Source: Rhyzopertha dominica
Lineage: Eukaryota; Arthropoda; Insecta; Coleoptera; Bostrichidae
DNA length: 64,000 bases
Reading direction: 5' to 3'
Assembly: GCA_025024175.1 (NCBI GenBank)
Contig: QCXZ01000137.1
Location: forward strand, 75,206,680-75,270,679
Below are positions 13,543 through 25,669 of the stretch, in pieces. Position numbers and translations under genes: made by a program. Each line of letters opens with the position of its first letter. Position 1 is the first letter of the stretch. Under the pieces are notes generated by a model, which worked only from the letters and a program-made list of their open reading frames with translations, was not told the origin of the DNA and ran no database searches.

Positions 13543-13941
13543 ATGATTTTGGATAGAGATATTTTAACACAGCTAGCTTTCATTAAATCTGACCTTCCAT
13601 TGTTACCATCTTTAGTTAAGAAATTACGAACTACTCAAACGGGAAATTTTAAGTTGGATATTGGTATCATCGATGCTAAAATTAAATTTAAACTTGAAAG
13701 AAGTGCTGTCTAGATATCATGTATACGATAAAATGAACAGAGTTTGTTCACATTTTGAGAGCAGAGAATGTAGAAATTAATGATATGAGTCCTGCAGATG
13801 TAGCTATTATGAAATATGCCCCCATTATGTCTTGTGACGTAGAACGTTCATTTTCAAATTATAAAAATACGCTTCAGCGACAAAAGCCAAAATCTCACTA
13901 TGGAGCACATAAAACAAGTTTTAATTGTATACTGCCAATAA
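13543..13941 (+). pseudogene. CGGBP1/hAT C-terminal-domain ORF, copy A, frame broken
   Basis: This is the copy-A counterpart of the open frame at 25274-25669. It carries the same MSPADVAIMKYAPIMSCDVER motif but is interrupted by extra single bases near 13682, 13747 and 13935 relative to copy B. The breaks all look like one-base insertions and are probably consensus errors, because copy B reads straight through. See the copy B entry for the family assignment. Confidence 0.6.
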
Positions 13942-16264
13942 GGCGCATAAAGAATACCCTTCCAGACAAAGTACTTACTTACTGGTTTCTCATGTATTTA
14001 TCTCTATTTATTATAGTGCATTATCGTTCTATGTAATACGTTTATAGTGGTTATGTTTATGTAGCTTTAACAAAAAAAGAAATTGTATTTGTAACATATG
14101 CGCCTTCATGTAACCACATAATTATCCATATTTTAGGAATATCAATGTAAATACAGCAAATTTTAGGCTCGTAGAAAAAATTATATAGCCTTTTTTGTAG
14201 CATATAAATACGGACTATACTTATTATATTGCATAAGTAAATGATATCTATCTTAATAAGTATAATTTAGCTGATAAAGATGCAAACTAAAATTACAACT
14301 GACTATAATTTTGAAGGAATAAAAAGGTTGGATTAGATTCATAACAATAGTTCTCCTTTCTTACGCATAAAAACATTTTAAGTTCGCAATTACTATCAGT
14401 CCAGCGTAGATATCGATGTTTTATGATACCGCCACCATACACAAGAACTTCAATGAATACATATCCATGAACAATAATAAATCGACATCACGTAATTCGT
14501 GGCAAACCTTTCAGCGTGAACATGGCTATTTCAAAATCGCTACTGCAGCAATAAATAATACGGGATTTAAGGGTGGGGATGATTTTAAACCAGAATGTTT
14601 TTACAGGCATGTAGTCACAACGCTAAATCGAAAACGTGGGTTTAATACTGGACACTAAACGAGTTACATTACGAAAATGTGAACATTTGGGTTACGAAGG
14701 CGTGTAAAACAGTTTAAATCCTTCCGGACTAAAACATTAACGCTTGTAGGATCCTTATTCTGAACACAATGTCGTGAATTGTTGTCATTGACAATGAGTA
14801 ATTTGTTAATATGTGCGTTATCGGTTATTATCAAGGAATTTGCCATTAGCCGGCGTGTCTGTAGTGAGAGTTTTCAAAATTAAAAAAAATAGGTGGCAAT
14901 GCCATTTGTCAGGATTACACTGACATGATGACAAAAACCACCTAGTTACAATGATGGAAACTTACTTCCTTTTTTCTTAAAAATGATCTGATTTTTTTGG
15001 ATAGGAAATTGTAGTCAGTCTATGGCTTTCCGTAGGGACTATATCTCAAAGAAAAAGGTATGTCACAATCAACCGCATGCAGTAAAGCAATTGAAAACAC
15101 TTTTTACAAAATTATATTATCAACGGTAAACTTTTAGCTTAAGTTATGAAAAATTTAAAAAAAAAAACAAATGCTCACGATCAAAGTTTATTGAACAAAG
15201 CCAGTTGCTATTTATTATTCATTGTAGAAACCTAGGGTCATGCTAACTGCTGCACCCTGTAATCTTCTGCCCCAGAAAGAAACTGTCATCTGTGAAAATA
15301 AAAGAAACTATTTTTTTTTACTTTTAAAAGTATATGTAGTGTGGTACTTTCGCGAAATAGCCGGTTGAGGTTTTTAACCCTAAAATCACGAACTTGGGTC
15401 CTTCATGAATGAACCCAATCGTGAACAAAATCAATCCTATTACAAAATACAGTATTATATTTAGATATGCGTTCCGTTTCGAGCAAGGGCATTACTACGT
15501 CTTGAAGTAAAACGTATATTTCAGAATTCGATTACCTGGATTGGAAAATGCCAAAAGTTACGAGAGGGAGGGAGGACTTTTACTGACATATACGGTGAAA
15601 AGTATTCGAAATTACAAGGTTCTCCTGTCGTATTACCGAAAAACGTTTCCTCTACATATACGGCAATAATTTTATTGCTAGCGACTGAATAACATTCCAC
15701 TGCAAAATGCTTATTACACATCAATCGAGGCATTTTCAAATAGCAATGAAAAATGGGAAAACACATTTTCGACAAATTGGAATTTAGCGAGCAATACTGG
15801 AGCCAGAGCAATGGCCAATAACTTGTTCAATATTGGCAAGCAAAGCAAGCAACATGGCACTGCCTATATGTCCTTATCTGTTCAATATGAAACGAAATGG
15901 CGTTATTGGAGGGAAAACGACGTTCACTTAATGTGGCTTTTGAATAAGCGTATAGAGTTTGTGCAGGTCGATAGAAAAGTTTCTGTAAAAATACACCCAA
16001 CGGTAAAAAAAAACGATCCATGCGCTTTTTGTGCCACAAAAATGTGTTTTATTTAGGTAATCATTTGTTTTTAAGAAACATAATTAAGTTTTATATCTCT
16101 GATGAAAAATGACCTGTGTTTTTTCATAATTAAACACCATCATGAAGGCCCTATACTGAATTTAATTAAACAACAGAGACAAACTGAACAAAAAAATAAC
16201 AGAGCAACATGAGGAACATAGGTGAAAGAAGAATCGAACACAACAAATTCAGAAAACTAATTGT
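13942..16264. other. Non-coding part of copy A, with one imperfect hairpin
   Basis: No protein gene is supported; open frames here change between copies A and B. An imperfect hairpin lies at 15386-15424: TCACGA pairs with TCGTGA and TTGGGT with ACCCAA, around a TTCATGAA loop. It is also present in copy B near 27110-27150. A CACCCTGTA motif at about 15252 resembles dispersed-repeat ends. Confidence 0.4.
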
Positions 16265-17185
16265 GTATTGCCTTCCTCGAGCTCGGATTACGGGCTTCTA
16301 TTGGTATCCTCCTTAAAAGAGGTTCCGAATGCTTCCCTAATCAAGGTTTCCCATTCTAATACTAGTGCTACCCTGAGTGCTGCAAATTTGCAGGGGCGGG
16401 AATTTGAGCTCTGATCTTTCTTCCAAGCATATCCCAGACGTGCTGTATCGGATTTAAGCCCGGGCTTCTTGCTGGCATATTAATGCGTGGGATACCCACC
16501 TCATCCAGGTAATCATTAAACTATGTGTGCGACGTAAGGACGGGCGTTATCTTGCATAAACCAAAAGTTAGCGCCGACAAATGGGGCAAATGTACCTATT
16601 CCGAATTCAGTCTGTTTACAGAACCACCACTAATTCTTGTCCAACACCAATAACCTCCCCTACACCATTATCGAGCCACCCCCATAGCTAAGCCTTGGAA
16701 CGATATTTTGCTTTGTGCAAATTTTTCTCCAGTTGGTCTCAATACTCACTGGCGACCATCTGGTGATCTGGATTGCTCAATTCCTCAATGCCCCAGGTGC
16801 GATGTTCTCTGGCGAAGCGAAGTCGTTCAACTCGGTGACCCCTTGTTAATTCTGAACCGTTTGCTGATCTTGTTGCACTTAATCCATACTTCTTCAACCT
16901 TCTCCTTACAGTTCTTCACTTTACAGCTATTCCTCTCACCTCATACAATTCATTCCTCATTCCAATTGCAGTACTGTCCCTGTTACGCAACACTCTTAAC
17001 GTCACAAAGTGATCATCTTGGTGATTTGTACATCTTCTTTCTGCCCGACCTAACTTTTCTTCTGTATGCTCCTGTTTCTTTGAGTCGATTTAATGCTCGC
17101 TGAACACCCTAGACACATATAACTGGGGACCGCCCGTCTTGAATTAGAGCAATTGCTCTCGCTGAGTCTGTTGCACTCAAACCAT
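16265..17185 (-). pseudogene. Tc1-like transposase, copy A, inactive
   Basis: This is the copy-A version of the transposase relic at 27960-28887. The minus strand encodes the paired-type helix-turn-helix region (RALNRLKETGAYRRKVRSG, ISERTVRRRLKKYGL-like) and the C-terminal block ARSPGLNPIQHVWDMLGRK. Extra frameshifts relative to copy B occur, for example in the DGRSQYYVSR stretch, which here reads into a stop. The third catalytic acid is replaced by Gln (NPIQ instead of NPIE), and the segment with the first Asp is missing, as in copy B. Confidence 0.8.
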
Positions 17186-17859
17186 TTTAGCAATGTTTTT
17201 CAGCTGTTTGTCCAGTATGATAATAGGTAATTGACAAATGCCTAACGAATGCTTTCTATCTAGAGGTCAAAGCAGAGGTGCTTTTGATGTAAAAGTTTAG
17301 AAGGAACGATACGGTTAAAAGCGGTTTAAAAAAATTAAAGAAAACGAGTTTCAACACGATATCTGCTTGTTTCTCTTTTTACTTTTTTTTGTTAAACTGT
17401 TTCAATACATTAAGAACAAATAGCGACACGATGGGTTCCAACCGAAACAAATTATATATAAAATACGTCTGGATCGTTTTTTGTGCCGCTGAGTGTAGTT
17501 ACATGCAATGCTAGCATATCGTGTTTAGCGCTTACCGATCAATAAATATACACTCATCTCCAAAATATCTATTATAGACAAATTTAAAATTTTGTGCACC
17601 AAAAACAAACACGTACTTTGAATTAGGGTTTCAAGTTAAGCAATCATATTCCGAGTTCTTATAATAACTTATGATGACTGATAAAACTGACTCGAAAATC
17701 TACTTGTACTATCAAGAAATTTTAACACCCAGCTGAAATGAATAAAATGTTTCAGTTATAGCGTTGTGAACCAACTTAACGTTGCATTCGCGCTCCAGTC
17801 CCCATAGAACAAATTACCGAAGTCGGAATGAAGGCACTCAGTGTGCAGAAGCCATATTC

Positions 17860-18250
17860 TATTTTAGACCGTGGCCCTCCGGCATTAAAGGTCTGTTTGA
17901 TGAATAAAATGCAATTATCAGAGAGACATACGGCTTAATGCTATAAGGCATTAAGAAAATTTATTACTTGTTCGCGAAGAAATTACGGAGACTTATTGAG
18001 TTGGTTTAACGGATAAATTTTATGTGACGGAACAAGCTGAACATTAAATTACGAAGAGCAAGCGGACGATTCTCGCTATATAAAAATAACCGGGACCTCA
18101 GCGATGCGAAGCCGCCTGCTGGAAAGCACTCCGTCGCGGGATTCTCAGATGCACTTTTGGTTTTCACGTTTTTTGCTACACTTGCTGTCGAGGTTTCGCG
18201 CTTTTTCAGAGGCAGTGCACATCGATATTTCCACCATCTCCCCATTTTGC
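17860..18250. other. GC-richer block, nearly invariant between copies
   Basis: This block (copy B about 29570-29960) is less AT-rich than its surroundings and almost unchanged between copies. A 79-residue minus-strand frame exists at 18006-18245 but has no recognisable domain and is shifted in copy B. It includes CCGGCATTAAAGG and AATGCTATAAGGCATT, a short near-palindrome. It could be a conserved non-coding element; that is inference only. Confidence 0.3.
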
Positions 18251-18421
18251 TTCTTGTTTGAACTGCACGTAATATAAGGAAAATTTAATGCTGAACAAAA
18301 CGTTTTCACTTGTCATATATACTATACCCAGACTATATACCTACAGTCATTTTTTAATCATAATAAATTAAAAGTGTTGGGTTATCGGATAAGCAGGCTA
18401 ATTAAATTAGAAAAAGTAACT

Positions 18422-18490
18422 CGCTACGGTCAGGACTCGAACCCGAATCTCCAGAACGGTACTCTGGTATGTTCCATTACACCACGGAGC
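18422..18490 (-). tRNA. tRNA-like gene, copy A (one base short in the acceptor arm)
   Basis: This is the same tRNA-like sequence as 30131-30200 but one G is missing at the end of the 5' acceptor strand (CTCCGTGG here, CTCCGGTGG in copy B). All other arms match. The missing base is in a short G run and is probably a consensus error. See the copy B entry for the fold. Confidence 0.55.
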
Positions 18491-19714
18491 ATTCGAGTTA
18501 AAACCCAGACCCAGCGATTGTCATGACAGGAAGCTATGGAAATAGAGCTGCGGGATGCGACAGGAGTCGTAGGACCTCCACCAACATCATAACCGTTTAT
18601 GATTGTTCCATATCAATTTGTTCAAACTAAGAATTTAATTGTTTACTACCTCTTTTGCAACAATGAAAAGCTAGAAAGAAAGCAGTACTTTTGAATGGGG
18701 ACAAAATTTCCTGTAGGAGAGAGACAGTTACTACAAATTAATAATTTTGTACTATTAGTATATAAGCATAAGTTGTTGTGTAAGATGGGTAATTTCAAAA
18801 ATTTCGTGATTAAGAGCACATTACACCTTAGCAGGATATTATACAGAAACTGTTAGCCAAATACTCGCTTGCTATTAAACAACTAGAACCGATATGGAAA
18901 CGTAAAATGTGTTTCTAAAAAGTATGCAGCAGTATTTATGTGAAACTGGATCATCTACCTCCTGTTCTCTATGGAACCTAATCAAATAATAGAATCTTGG
19001 TTGTGAAATCCTAGAAAACACAACACTCAGTTTTGGATAAATACCTTTGAAAATTTTAGAGATGTATTAAAGCTATGACAGGGTTCTGCTGATATAAGTA
19101 CCTACCACTACATTCATATTATAACTGGAATTTTTACTCTGTTTTCGATGTAATAACATAATGAGTACTTTATACTAAATAGTAGGTTTCTTTGTTTAAT
19201 ATATTTATGCAGTAACTGTTACACGTTCAGCAAAATAAAAATGAAGTTTACAGTGGAAGTTTGACGGTATTACTTGGTTTAACTTCAAAGGTCAAAGTTG
19301 ACGAAATCATCTTCCAGACCAAATATTAATTGAATCCTTTATCTGACTCTTACTGATTCTATTTCGTACCAAAATTACAGCTAATTTACAGTTTACATAT
19401 CTTTGAAGGAACTGAAGGAATTTGTCCAACTAAGTTATAGATACTTTTGCGGAGCTCTAATTTGTATGACATATCGACGCTTTCAGTATGCAAACTGACT
19501 GTCAGTTTATTGACAGATCACTAAGGAACTTTTGTTTTTAAAGCACACTCGAAATTGCATCTTACGTTTCGTGTGTCAGCATCAAGAAATTTGTCCGAAG
19601 CTTATGGGACATACATTATGTTATAAACACATCAACAAAGGAACGGTAACAAATAAATAACAAATCAAAAACAAATCAACTACAGCAATAAAACAAACTA
19701 AGTCACGTAGAAAA

Positions 19715-19814
19715 NNNNNNNNNNNNNNNNNNNNNNNNNNNNNNNNNNNNNNNNNNNNNNNNNNNNNNNNNNNNNNNNNNNNNNNNNNNNNNNNNNNNNN
19801 NNNNNNNNNNNNNN
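19715..19814. other. Scaffold gap of exactly 100 N
   Basis: A run of 100 Ns is the usual placeholder for a gap of unknown size. The sequences on its two sides are not neighbours in a simple sense: the left side ends inside copy A, and the right side starts inside the hAT element in reverse orientation. The left contig end reappears continuously in copy B at about 31430, so the true gap is probably negative. Confidence 0.95.
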
Positions 19815-21063
19815 TTTAAATAAACAGTTTTAAGCAGATACCTTCAAACATTTAACAGAATTAATTAAATACATGTTATAAATTTAGTCAATCTGAAATC
19901 ATTGAAGAATTTCACACAAAAAGAAAATAACAAAATAAGTATGCGCCCAATACCCATATAATCGCTTAATGCTGTCTGCCGGACTTCCGAATACATCTTC
20001 GGATTGGCTCGACATATATCGGCTTCTCCTCTCCGGTGCAGTACAGGTGCACGCTTAACGTTGAAATTATGAAGCTAGTTGCCAGATTAGGCTATTTGTT
20101 ACCAACTGAACTATGTTTTTAACTTTTTAACTGAAAATTTACAGTAGTAGCAAGTCGTCAGTTTGGGCTACTTTAAAATATGCACAATCTATGATAACGG
20201 CATTGGGAAGAAAAAACATGGACGATTAGAACAGGTTAACATGCTTGTCCTGACGATTTTGTTGCATTTTTATAGAATTGGTGCTTTTTTGGTAGAGTTA
20301 TTCAGGTTACAAACCAATCCATAACTTTTAACCTCAAATAAAATATCGTTTCGCGCTTTTGTTTTTCTTTATAATCAATTTTCTTCCTCAACAAAAAAAA
20401 AACATTCTTAATTACAATTTGTTGTGTTCGTGTAATAGCTGTTTGCGAAAACTAAAAAGCGTGTGCAATCCAATATATGCTATCGATTGCTAATCGGTTA
20501 AAAAGTATGTATAAATCAAATTTGTAAATCGGTTGCCTGGGTACTTTACACCGAGCACTGGCTACTACTTGTTCATCAAGATCTGTTAGGTAGAAGGCTA
20601 ACAACTTCGCGGTTCGTTTTGGTGGTTTTATACAAGATTTGAAAGGGTAAGATAGCTAATTTTTTACATTATGGAAACAATACAGGACGTGGTGAAACAA
20701 AAGGGGATGTCGTGGAATTTATTTTAAAGATCAATTATTCAAAATTTTCATATGACGATAAAGTTTTTATTAAAAATTTGCCTCGCCCTTCGCCCAGAAT
20801 GAACAATTTAATACAGTGTAGTTCAACGGGTAGTTCAATCCTAATAATTAATAAACCTGTTCCAAATCCTTTCCTGGCAAGAGACCTTCTCGTTGGTTCT
20901 TGCCGAACAATATTATTTATAGAATTAGTGGCAGTAATAAACAACAACAACTACGAGTATATACAAAATTATTTACTAATTTATAAATAAATAATATTGA
21001 CCAACTAAAGTGGACTAAAGTTTTTACTGCCGACCCAATAGAATTTGTCACGAGCCGCCACTG
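19815..21063 (+). mobile_element. hAT-type element, arm C copy, cut by the gap
   Basis: This is the same hAT derivative as 10439-11738, in the opposite orientation. The intact end is at 21063 (CGAGCCGCCACTG) followed by ATATACAG, the inverse of the CTGTATAT target duplication. The other end, about 50 bp, is missing at the gap. The transposase-like frame lies on the plus strand at about 20671-20990 and is split by a run of four A where copy A has five. Confidence 0.8.
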
Positions 21064-21628
21064 ATATACAGGTACCTTATTTTAGTCCGATTTCTTCACA
21101 GTTTTTAAAATGTTTTTATTGAAATGACAGGAAGTCTCGATACATGTTGAAAATTTAATTAACAAAAAGCTACTAAACCTGTGCAGGTACGACTAATTAA
21201 TGTATATGATAAATTCCTGTTTTTATTGTAATGAAGCAGTATGAAACAGAACATAGTGCGATACACACTAGTGAAGTCACGAAACACTAAAATAATAATA
21301 AACCTTTAAATGCAACACGAAATTTTATCATCAGAATTCAAACTTGTTACAGTTCTTCCTGTTGAATAGAGATTATTACATTTGTACGTGCTTGTTTAGC
21401 TGTCCACAATATTCTATAATAATTACAAGTTCTCTAAACTTCTGTCAATGTGGTTCACCTCCTCGGTGCTAATTGCTCCAGATCTATTTAGCACAAAGTC
21501 CTGAGAGTTGCATACCTTGAGTAGAGGGTTGAGGGGGTGTTCAAAGTTTATGCAGTTAGATGCATGCCAGGATGTTTAAGTTTATTTTCAATGTTCGACT
21601 TACCAACTTGCTAATCAACAGCTGCTGC
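19815..21628 (-). repeat. Inverted arm C: reverse complement of 9874-11687
   Basis: Reading away from the gap, this 1.8-kb segment is the reverse complement of copy A from 11687 down to 9874. At 21628/21629 the orientation flips and copy B begins at the equivalent of 9914. About 40 bp (9874-9913) are present only in arm C, and a four-base difference lies near the fold. A large hairpin at the extreme end of a contig is typical of a fold-back chimeric read, though a real inverted duplication cannot be excluded. Confidence 0.85.
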
Positions 21629-22153
21629 AAAATAAACTTAAACATCCTGGCATGCATCTAACTGCATAAACTTTGAACACCCCCTCAACCCTCTACTCAA
21701 GGTATGCAACTCTCAGGACTTTGTGCTAAATAGATCTGGAGCAATTAGCACCGAGGAGGTGAACCACATTGACAGAAGTTTAGAGAACTTGTAATTATTA
21801 TAGAATATTGTGGACAGCTAAACAAGCACGTACAAATGTAATAATCTCTATTCAACAGGAAGAACTGTAACAAGTTTGAATTCTGATGATAAAATTTCGT
21901 GTTGCATTTAAAGGTTTATTATTATTTTAGTGTTTCGTGACTTCACTAGTGTGTATCGCACTATGTTCTGTTTCATACTGCTTCATTACAATAAAAACAG
22001 GAATTTATCATATACATTAATTAGTCGTACCTGCACAGGTTTAGTAGCTTTTTGTTAATTAAATTTTCAACATGTATCGAGACTTCCTGTCATTTCAATA
22101 AAAACATTTTAAAAACTGTGAAGAAATCGGACTAAAATAAGGTACCTGTATAT

Positions 22154-23455
22154 CAGTGGCGGCTCGTGACAAATTCTATTGGGTCGGCAGTAAAAACTTT
22201 AGTCCACTTTAGTTGGTCAATATTATTTATTTATAAATTAGTAAATAATTTTGTATATACTCGTAGTTGTTGTTGTTTATTACTGCCACTAATTCTATAA
22301 ATAATATTGTTCGGCAAGAACCAACGAGAAGGTCTCTTGCCAGGAAAGGATTTGGAACAGGTTTATTAATTATTAGGATTGAACTACCCGTTGAACTACA
22401 CTGTATTAAATTGTTCATTCTGGGCGAAGGGCGAGGCAAATTTTTAATAAAAACTTTATCGTCATATGAAAATTTTGAATAATTGATCTTTAAAATAAAT
22501 TCCACGACATCCCCTTTTTTGTTTCACCACGTCCTGTATTGTTTCCATAATGTAAAAAATTAGCTATCTTACCCTTTCAAAATCTTGTATAAAACCACCA
22601 AAACGAACCGCGAAGTTGTTAGCCTTCTACCTAACAGATCTTGATGAACAAGTAGTAGCCAGNGCTCGGTGTAAAGNACCCCAGGCAACCGATTTACAAA
22701 TTTGATTTATACATACTTTTTAACCGATTAGCAATCGATAGCATATATTGGATTGCACACGCTTTTTAGTTTTCGCAAACAGCTATTACACGAACACAAC
22801 AAATTGTAATTAAGAATGTTTTTTTTTGTTGAGGAAGAAAATTGATTATAAAGAAAAACAAAAGCGCGAAACGATATTTTATTTGAGGTTAAAAGTTATG
22901 GATTGGTTTGTAACCTGAATAACTCTACCAAAAAGCACCAATTCTATAAAAATGCAACAAAATCGTCAGGACAAGCATGTTAACCTGTTCTAATCGTCCA
23001 TGTTTTTTTCTTCCCAATGCCGTTATCATAGATTGTGCATATTTTAAAGTAGCCCAAACTGACGACTTGCTACTACTGTAAATTTTCAGTTAAAAAGTTA
23101 AAAACATAGTTCAGTTGGTAACAAATAGCCTAATCTGGCAACTAGCTTCATAATTTCAACGTTAAGCGTGCACCTGTACTGCACCGGAGAGGAGAAGCCG
23201 ATATATGTCGAGCCCAATCCGAAGATGTATTCGGAAGTCCGGCAGACAGCATTAAGCGATTATATGGGTATTGGCGCATACTTATTTTGTTATTTTCTTT
23301 TTGTGTGAAATTCTTCAATGATTTCAGATTGACTAAATTTATAACATGTATTTAATTAATTCTGTTAAATGTTTGAAGGTATCTGCTTAAAACTGTTTAT
23401 TTAAGAGGATAGCTATTGCAGTGCCAACCCTGCCGACCCGGACGAGCCGCCACTG
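22154..23455 (-). mobile_element. hAT-type DNA transposon remnant, copy B
   Basis: This is the same element as 10439-11738, with identical CAGTGGCGGCTCGT ends and the same CTGTATAT target duplication at 22146-22153 and 23456-23463. The shared insertion site shows that the copies descend from one insertion and not from separate transposition events. The minus-strand transposase-like frame (22227-22505 and upstream) is split by a six-base T run near 22515. Confidence 0.85.
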
Positions 23456-25273
23456 CTGTATATCTGTTTTGAATGCGTGGAGAAAAACAAATGGTGAAAA
23501 ATGTTCCGAATGGGAACACTTTCTTGACATACTACATTATTGGCAAAAGCCTGTAGGGGAAAATGTCGAGACTATTAAACTTCTTTAAAAGATAAAACAG
23601 CTCGTGATAGTTCTAGCAAACTAAAAATACTGGCTAGAGGAGAGACTTATAAAAGAAATCTCATCGCAGATAAATAAATCTGAATCTTTTAAATAAATTA
23701 TGGTTATTAGAAAAGAAAAAATGTTGCTACGACACCAGCTGGTAATAGTTTTTTCAAGATTCATGAAACAACACGTATATGAACCCGCCCAAAAAATATA
23801 TTTTCCTAGTGAAGTTAGAAAGGTATTAAACTACAGTTTCGTTCTCAAATACTACAGAACAATAAATCTGCTTTGTGGGTAGCTATATTTTTAGCATCCA
23901 CTGTTGCCAGCTGATTCACCGATGCAAGACGAGTGCATCCCCCATACCAGCAGGTTATAGGTTATTTCCCAGAGGTGGTGCCATGACCCGCAGTTGTTAG
24001 GATCTTCTGTCAGTGAATAAATGGCCCAACGCGGAGACGTGACCCGCCCAACTCCCTGAACGTATGAAACATATGGGATGGAGCGAGAGAGTTATGAAAA
24101 CCATCAATTTCACCGTTCTTACGTATAGCCTAAAGTCGTCGATATTGAACCGGCAAAGTGTTAACCATAGCATCAAGAAGTAATATTCTGCAGGGATGGC
24201 TCTGAATACTGTTTCGCCAAGCCAGTGCCGCGAACAGACAAGTCGTTAAAAAATTTATAAATGATCCCGGCGACCGTCCACTCGCTCAACATCATAAATC
24301 TTGAATTACAGCTGTTTCCGAAGAAAGCTCTAGAGTACATGAGTAGTGTATGTAATGTTAAAATGCAAAGCGCGCGTTGAGGTACATGACGTATGCTGTC
24401 AGGTCCTAAGCATCAGCATTTAAAAGAGACGTCGTTACTAGATTATTGGATTATCACTACTGTTCTTATTGACAGAAATGGCTTTGAAACTGGCTTTCGT
24501 AACAAAATAACTTTTGTTGTTGTAGACTAGGAAACTATATTCTATATGTATTCTAAAACTATTTATCACTTCATAAAGCAAGGATAAACAAAACATGGAG
24601 AACCTTTCTAAACTTTCTAGTTCGCCTCAAATGCTTTTACAGTCATAAAACTTCAATCTACTATTTGAATTTCACGTTTGAGTGAATTAGCTCAAACAAC
24701 CTGAATCTTGGAATCGAGCCTAAATCTGAATTCATTAAAGTATCTTTGTCCTTTGGGTAAAGATGCTTTCAAAGAGTTCCGTGTTGTCAGAAATTCGTTT
24801 AACTAGTTTTTATAAGTTATGGNGTGATATGTATCTTTGTCTTTGATATGTTGAGCGACACTTGACCTACCAAACCTCGCAAACTGTAATGAGCTAAATG
24901 CCTTGTAAATCTCAGCTCCTAATGGAACCCTGATCTGCCCAATATATTTAAGATTGCAACCTAAGTACATTGATACTTTGGTGTAATGCCTGCTCTGACA
25001 AGGTGAAATAAAACTGTCATACTTAATGACCTCATTTTCCCAGCAAACCGCCCATATAACAATAACAAACAAAAACAATTAAATGGTAAATGCCGCACCT
25101 GCCTTGAAAGTTAAAATTACAAGTTTCAAACCCAACTATACCTAAAATGTACGTTCTTCCCAAATCCATAAAACAGGTAAATCGGTAAACCTATTGTTTC
25201 AGGTACTAACACTCACCTGCTTTCAGTGTCTCAGTTGTGACGAGGAATAGGCGGCACTTAAAACCTGTAAAGA

Positions 25274-25669
25274 ATGATTTTGGATAGAGATATTTTAACA
25301 CAGCTAGCTTTCATTAAATCTGACCTTCCATTGTTACCATCTTTAGTTAAGAAATTACGAACTACTCAAACGGGAAATTTTAAGTTGGATATTGGTATCA
25401 TCGATGCTAAAATAAATTTAAACTTGAAAGAAGTGCTGTCTAGATATCATGTATACGATAAAATGAACAGAGTTTGTCACATTTTGAGAGCAGAGAATGT
25501 AGAAATTAATGATATGAGTCCTGCAGATGTAGCTATTATGAAATATGCCCCCATTATGTCTTGTGACGTAGAACGTTCATTTTCAAATTATAAAAATACG
25601 CTTCAGCGACAAAAGCCAAAATCTCACTATGGAGCACATAAAACAAGTTTTAATTGTATACTGCAATAA
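25274..25669 (+). CDS. CGGBP1-like / hAT C-terminal (dimerisation) domain ORF, partial
   Basis: An ATG-initiated 131-residue frame begins MILDRDILTQLAFIKSDLPLL. It contains LVKKLRTTQTGNFKLDIGII near residue 25, and at residues about 80-115 the diagnostic block IMKYAPIMSCDVERSFSNYK. The pattern YAPI.S.DVERSFS.YK is the signature of CGG-triplet-repeat-binding protein 1 relatives and hAT transposase C-termini, where it forms the dimerisation region. The N-terminal zinc finger expected of the family is not found in frame upstream, though pieces resembling TAHITNNKQKQLL occur at about 25045-25080 (clearer in copy A at 13315-13355). It is probably the C-terminal part of an old domesticated or decayed gene. 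The open frame in this copy, against three indels in copy A, suggests the underlying locus is intact here. Confidence 0.55.
   Translation: MILDRDILTQLAFIKSDLPLLPSLVKKLRTTQTGNFKLDIGIIDAKINLNLKEVLSRYHVYDKMNRVCHILRAENVEINDMSPADVAIMKYAPIMSCDVERSFSNYKNTLQRQKPKSHYGAHKTSFNCILQ

Larger units (their letters stand above)
9914..19714 (+). repeat. Copy A of a 9.8-kb direct duplication, ending at a scaffold gap
   Basis: From AAAATAAACTTAAACATCC at 9914 to the last base before the N run, this sequence is repeated in the same order and orientation at 21629 to about 31430 (offset about 11.71 kb). Landmarks that correspond are the hAT element (10439 vs 22154), the CGGBP1-like ORF (13543 vs 25274), the Tc1 relic (16265 vs about 27960) and the tRNA-like gene (18422 vs 30131). 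Differences are mostly one-base insertions and deletions, densest between about 12.9 and 17.7 kb; the last 1.7 kb is almost identical. That pattern, plus the abrupt end at 100 Ns, suggests unmerged contig ends. Confidence 0.9.

Noticed and set aside
15811..16056. 81-residue frame in copy A
   Set aside because: Broken in copy B and without recognisable features.
16708..17103. 131-residue plus-strand frame
   Set aside because: It is the antisense of the Tc1 transposase relic (16265-17185 minus).
18006..18245. 79-residue minus-strand frame
   Set aside because: The frame is shifted in copy B by single-base indels and has no recognisable domain.
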